Shown here one piece after another: positions 32,600 through 36,158 of a stretch of 36,158 nucleotides of DNA. This DNA is from Priapulus caudatus (lineage: Eukaryota; Priapulida; Priapulimorpha; Priapulimorphida; Priapulidae). Positions within the stretch are counted from its first letter, which is position 1, and each line of letters opens with the position of its first letter. The stretch covers positions 244,579 to 280,736 of the forward strand of contig NW_014577350.1 in the NCBI RefSeq assembly GCF_000485595.1. Direction: 5' to 3'. A program made the position numbers and the translations under genes. The notes below the pieces were generated by a model, which saw only the letters and a program-made list of their open reading frames with translations, did no database searches and had not been told where the DNA came from.

Positions 32600-32693
32600 C
32601 AGGAGCTAATAATGACAAATTATTGTTATTTGTCAAATTTGTCTGATTTGTCAAATTTGTTTTATTTGTCAAATTTGTCATTATTAGCTCCTG
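32600..32693. mobile_element. CAGGAG foldback, 94 bp, 7-bp target duplication
   Basis: The arm caggagctaataatgacaaa pairs with tttgtcattattagctcctg; the interior repeats atttgtcaaatttgtc. Flanked by gtattat on both sides (32593-32599 and 32694-32700). Confidence 0.9.
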
Positions 32694-32700
32694 GTATTAT

Positions 32701-33530
32701 GTATGACAGAGAACGAAATAGCCATCCTCGTTAAAATTCGTTGATAGTGTAGCATTTATTACTGTCGTAGTATAGCATGGAAGCTTCGCTCTTTGAGGAG
32801 AGCAGTGGCTATACATACCTTTGACAAACTCAATTTATGGGCCTGTAAAGCCAAAGGAAATAAGGACGCATTCGATTCAAGGTTCCTGCGGGTATTTTTT
32901 GCCGCAATTTGTGCTCATAATTTCGAGAATGCGTCAGCGCCACGTGCCAGCCATTCAATATGCAAATCATCGCACACATTGCTAATTGGCCCTTTCAGGT
33001 GGTCGTGATGCGGTCACAAGCTGCACAATAGATTCATTATGTGCCAGGAAGCTGGACGCACTATCCGCACTCCTGCCCGTTCCCCCCTCCCATGTGCAAA
33101 CTTTGGCGTTCTAATTTGAACGAATTAAACCACGAGGTGATGTGGTGTTAATTGTTGAGATTATTCACGCATAACTGCGCGCGTCCGAATTGCTAAATTC
33201 CGGGCACAGCCGATCGCAGAGATCCGACGTCCGACGAACGGTCGTACGCGCAGTATAGTTGTGCAGATATAAATTAACCGGTTCGGTTCATTAGTGCTCG
33301 GCTTGACAGCGCAGTCTCGCGTAATTGGGCCGGACTTCTGTTATTACTGGCGGATGACGAGGGTAACGGATGACGCCGAAAAGCCGAAAAAATAATTAGC
33401 CGAGGAAATTAAGGAGCTCGAGTCGGAAGCGAAAGGCCTTTGCCGCCTCGCGTCGTTTACTGAGCATACTGTACGTGATAGGCATCTACGTGTCTACGCA
33501 TATCGCAGCTTTAATGTGTCATTATGTCGT
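32701..33530. other. Intron H-I, middle part, nothing recognised
   Basis: Includes a GC-rich stretch at 33170-33460. No coding region or repeat recognised. Confidence 0.55.
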
Positions 33531-33539
33531 AGCAGTAAG

Positions 33540-33849
33540 GCTGATAGGGTCTATGTCCCCCAGGGTACTGCCGGAACGTACCCAGGGTACGGTCCGGTAT
33601 ACCGGAATTTACCCTGGTACTAAATACTACTATCTAATATGCCACACCGTACCTCGCCTACTCCACTAACGAGTCTAGGGAGTCGCCTATGCCTACTCCC
33701 TAACCCTAACCCTAACTCTAACCCTAACCCTAACCCTAACACTAACCCTAACCATATCAGCTAGATAGTTACCAGGGTACGTTCCGGTATACCGGACCAT
33801 ACCCAGGGTACGTTCCGGCAGTACCCTGGGGGACATAGACCCTATCAGC
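33540..33849 (-). mobile_element. Mutator-like MITE carrying TTAGGG repeats, copy 2
   Basis: Perfect 44-bp inverted ends starting gctgatagggtctatgtccc. Flanked by a perfect 9-bp duplication agcagtaag (33531-33539 and 33850-33858). The interior is in the opposite orientation to copy 1. It contains about nine ccctaa hexamers at 33698-33753, two with a substitution. No coding capacity. Confidence 0.92.
33698..33753. repeat. Interstitial telomere-type (CCCTAA)n array
   Basis: About nine units inside the MITE 33540-33849, with ctctaa and cactaa variants. It is internal to a mobile element and does not mark a chromosome end. Confidence 0.95.
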
Positions 33850-33895
33850 AGCAGTAAGGGAATGCCCACGGACAGACGGCCGCCAAACACACGAT

Positions 33896-34228
33896 TATAG
33901 TTGGCCATCGTACTCAGAAATAATTGTTTTTACCACGGTAGAAATCATTAAACTGCGGTAAAATTATTGCGCTTTCACCCAATCAGAGGCCTTGTTCCAC
34001 ATAATTTAAATGTATGAAAAAATTAATCTGCGGTTAAATTATGTATAACAATGCCTCTGATTGGGTAAAAGGGCCATAATCTAACCACGGTTGCATTATA
34101 CCGCTGTAAAAATGATTTATCAGCAGTTAAACTACATGTATCAAGGCTTCTGATTGGATAAAAGGGGCGGTTAAATTATTTTTACTGCGGTAAAAATAAT
34201 TACAATTTAAGTACAATGGCCAACCATA
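33896..34228. mobile_element. Foldback MITE with repeated CCAATCAGA motif
   Basis: The ends tatagttggccatcgtac and gtacaatggccaaccata are inverted copies. Flanks are cacgat on both sides (33890-33895 and 34229-34234). The interior contains further inverted pairs: accgcagtaaaaataatt types, and cccaatcagaggcc against gcctctgattggg. The CCAAT/ATTGG motif occurs at least three times. The element ends about 106 bp before exon I. Confidence 0.78.
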
Positions 34229-34334
34229 CACGATCACCAGGAGCACCGACTCCGGAGCCAGCAACTCCCGCATCGCGCGCAGGTGTTCGCTGCGACGCGA
34301 GATGCGTCTCTAACGCGAATGCTCCGTTGTTTAG

Positions 34335-34565
<231 letters not shown>

Positions 34566-34991
34566 TAAGGTAATAGGTAATGGTATGAGGTATTTTCTCG
34601 GACTGGTGTCCTGCTAGTCGTTGAAAAGGCGACCGAGATTTTAGTATCGTGTGCATTGTCACCTGCAGATTGTGTTTGTGCAAGCATGTTTGTAGATTGT
34701 CAATGGAGAATCTCTTCTGATGTGTGTTGTATGAATGGGTATTGTGGATTGACGTCCAATCTGTAAGTTTTTTTAATGTGACATATTGTAACATCATATC
34801 ATACATTGTATATATATATATATAAAGAGAATAATCTGGCATTTTGTACAAAATCCTCGACAATGATCCAAAATCTCGAATTATTCTCTTTTTTTAACTA
34901 TGAATATCGTGCAACCTAATAACTTTTCTACTATATATATATATGTGTGTGTGTGTTTGGCTTTCAATTGGTACTATAACTTGCACTTTAG

Positions 34992-35174
<183 letters not shown>

Positions 35175-35196
35175 TAAACCACTTACCTGTGAGGAG

Positions 35197-35600
35197 CTCA
35201 CCTGCGTCTGTGGCACACCTGTGTGTGTGGCACACCTGTGTCTGTGGCACACCTGTGTCTGTGGCACACCTGTGTCTGTGGCACACCTGTGTCTGTAGCA
35301 CACCTGCACCTCACCTGTGTCTGTGGCACACCTGTGTCTGTGGCACACTTGTTCTGTGAGCAACCTGCACCTCACCTGTGTCCTGTGGCAGACAGCCCTG
35401 TGTCTGTGGCACTGTGTCCGGCTCACCTTGTGTCTGGACGTCACCTGCACCTCACCTGTGTCTGATGGCCAGCACCTGTGTGTGTGCACACCTGTTGTGT
35501 GGCACACCCTGGTATGTGCACACGCTGTGTGTGTACAACACCTGCACCTCACCTGGTCTGGGACTCAACCTGTGTGCGTAGTTCACCGTGTGTCTGTGGC
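35197..35600. repeat. 17-bp minisatellite (CACCTG-containing)
   Basis: The unit cacctgtgtctgtggca repeats, first regularly (about 35197-35350), then with interruptions to about 35600. It starts 25 bp after the exon J donor. Open frames across it on both strands (CGTPVSVAH and similar) are artefacts. Confidence 0.95.
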
Positions 35601-36158
35601 GTACTCAGTCTACAGTCAGCTATCATCTGCAGCTAACCTATGACTTCATCCGCCTGTTTAGCAGTTTATTTAATATCTGTGACTCACAGGTGTCTGGCAT
35701 TCAGTTTTTTTCTGGTATCTCACCCATCTTTTTAATTGCAACTACTGTATAGATATTTGTCATGCCGACGGTCAGTATGCAGTCTTAGCTTTAAGCATAA
35801 TTCCTGTCCAGCCCGCAAAAATTCGAGCGTTTGTGCATTAGCTGTCCCTTGCTTGAGGTAGTTCCAATTTCAGTTTTCATTTGACATGACATGATGAATA
35901 TTAATAAAGTGTTCTCGCCTGAGAGATGCCCCTCTTTTTTAATATATGATCAATGGTGAAGAGACAGTTAAATCAACGGTTTGAACATAAGAGGTAAATA
36001 TATTTTTTATGTTTCAGTGGGCAAAATGGGCAAAATTTTCCTACGACGTGAGACCTTTCACCAGTGACACTGAGCCTTGTCAACATTGCGTCACTACTGT
36101 TCTTACGTAAAAGGGACATTGGCCGTTTGGCCCTCAATAGGATATTGTAATCTTGTAG
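35601..36158. other. Intron after exon J, nothing recognised
   Basis: No continuation of PDE3 was found. A good acceptor-like gtttcag at 36011-36017 is not followed by PDE3-like sequence. Confidence 0.65.

Noticed and set aside
33698-33753. Chromosome end or telomere
   Set aside because: Only about nine imperfect hexamers, enclosed in a MITE with target duplications, and unique gene sequence continues on both sides.
36011-36060. Possible next PDE3 exon after gtttcag at 36017
   Set aside because: The following translation lacks GDEEA and the LGLP-like segment expected next in PDE3.

Overview
This window is animal nuclear DNA: about 36 kb of intron-rich, repeat-dense sequence carrying one recognisable protein-coding gene on the + strand. 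The gene is a cyclic nucleotide phosphodiesterase of the PDE3 family (cGMP-inhibited, cAMP/cGMP-hydrolysing). Eleven exons (called A, B, C, C', D, E, F, G, H, I, J here) can be placed between about 2692 and 35171. Splice sites are GT/AG, and intron phases chain without conflict from A to J: 0, 0, 1, 1, 0, 0, 1, 1, 0, 0. The membrane-associating N-terminal exons lie upstream of the window. The C-terminal end of the catalytic domain, starting at the usual GDEE segment and including the substrate-binding Gln, lies downstream. The host is probably a non-vertebrate animal, judged from many AT-flanked foldback elements and an invertebrate-like intron landscape. I cannot name the species; Drosophila is unlikely because it has no PDE3.

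Layout. 1-2691: upstream intron with a repeat end, a truncated foldback element and the first copy of a 1.39-kb block that ends in an array of about 42-bp units. 2692-7252: exons A, B and C of the regulatory region, with a second copy of the 1.39-kb block and a degenerate CATGTG-rich array between B and C. 7253-15286: exons C' (a symmetric 81-nt exon), D and E, with several small MITEs, GC-rich TGCG arrays and a 25-base assembly gap. 15287-20508: an intron almost filled by a spacerless 4.2-kb inverted repeat. 20509-27176: exon F, 6.4 kb of repeats, a polypyrimidine tract, and exon G, whose metal-site motif is scrambled by single-base indels. 27177-36158: exons H, I and J with intact HDxDHPG and KLADINGP catalytic motifs, two Mutator-like MITEs that carry telomere-type repeats, a CCAAT-containing foldback, and a 17-bp minisatellite right after exon J.

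Main points for a second look: (1) the 4.2-kb palindrome, which splits one interspersed repeat in two and is either an assembly snap-back or a real inverted duplication able to make a long dsRNA hairpin; (2) the indel cluster in exon G, which looks like unpolished assembly rather than a dead gene; (3) an intronic array whose unit resembles a 3' splice site plus exon start, and whose terminal units seem to supply the real acceptors of exons C and probably A; (4) a family of foldback MITEs with 5'-CARGAG ends and 7-bp target duplications; (5) MITEs that transport TTAGGG repeats. I see no second gene, no tRNA or rRNA gene, no CRISPR array and no virus-derived gene.
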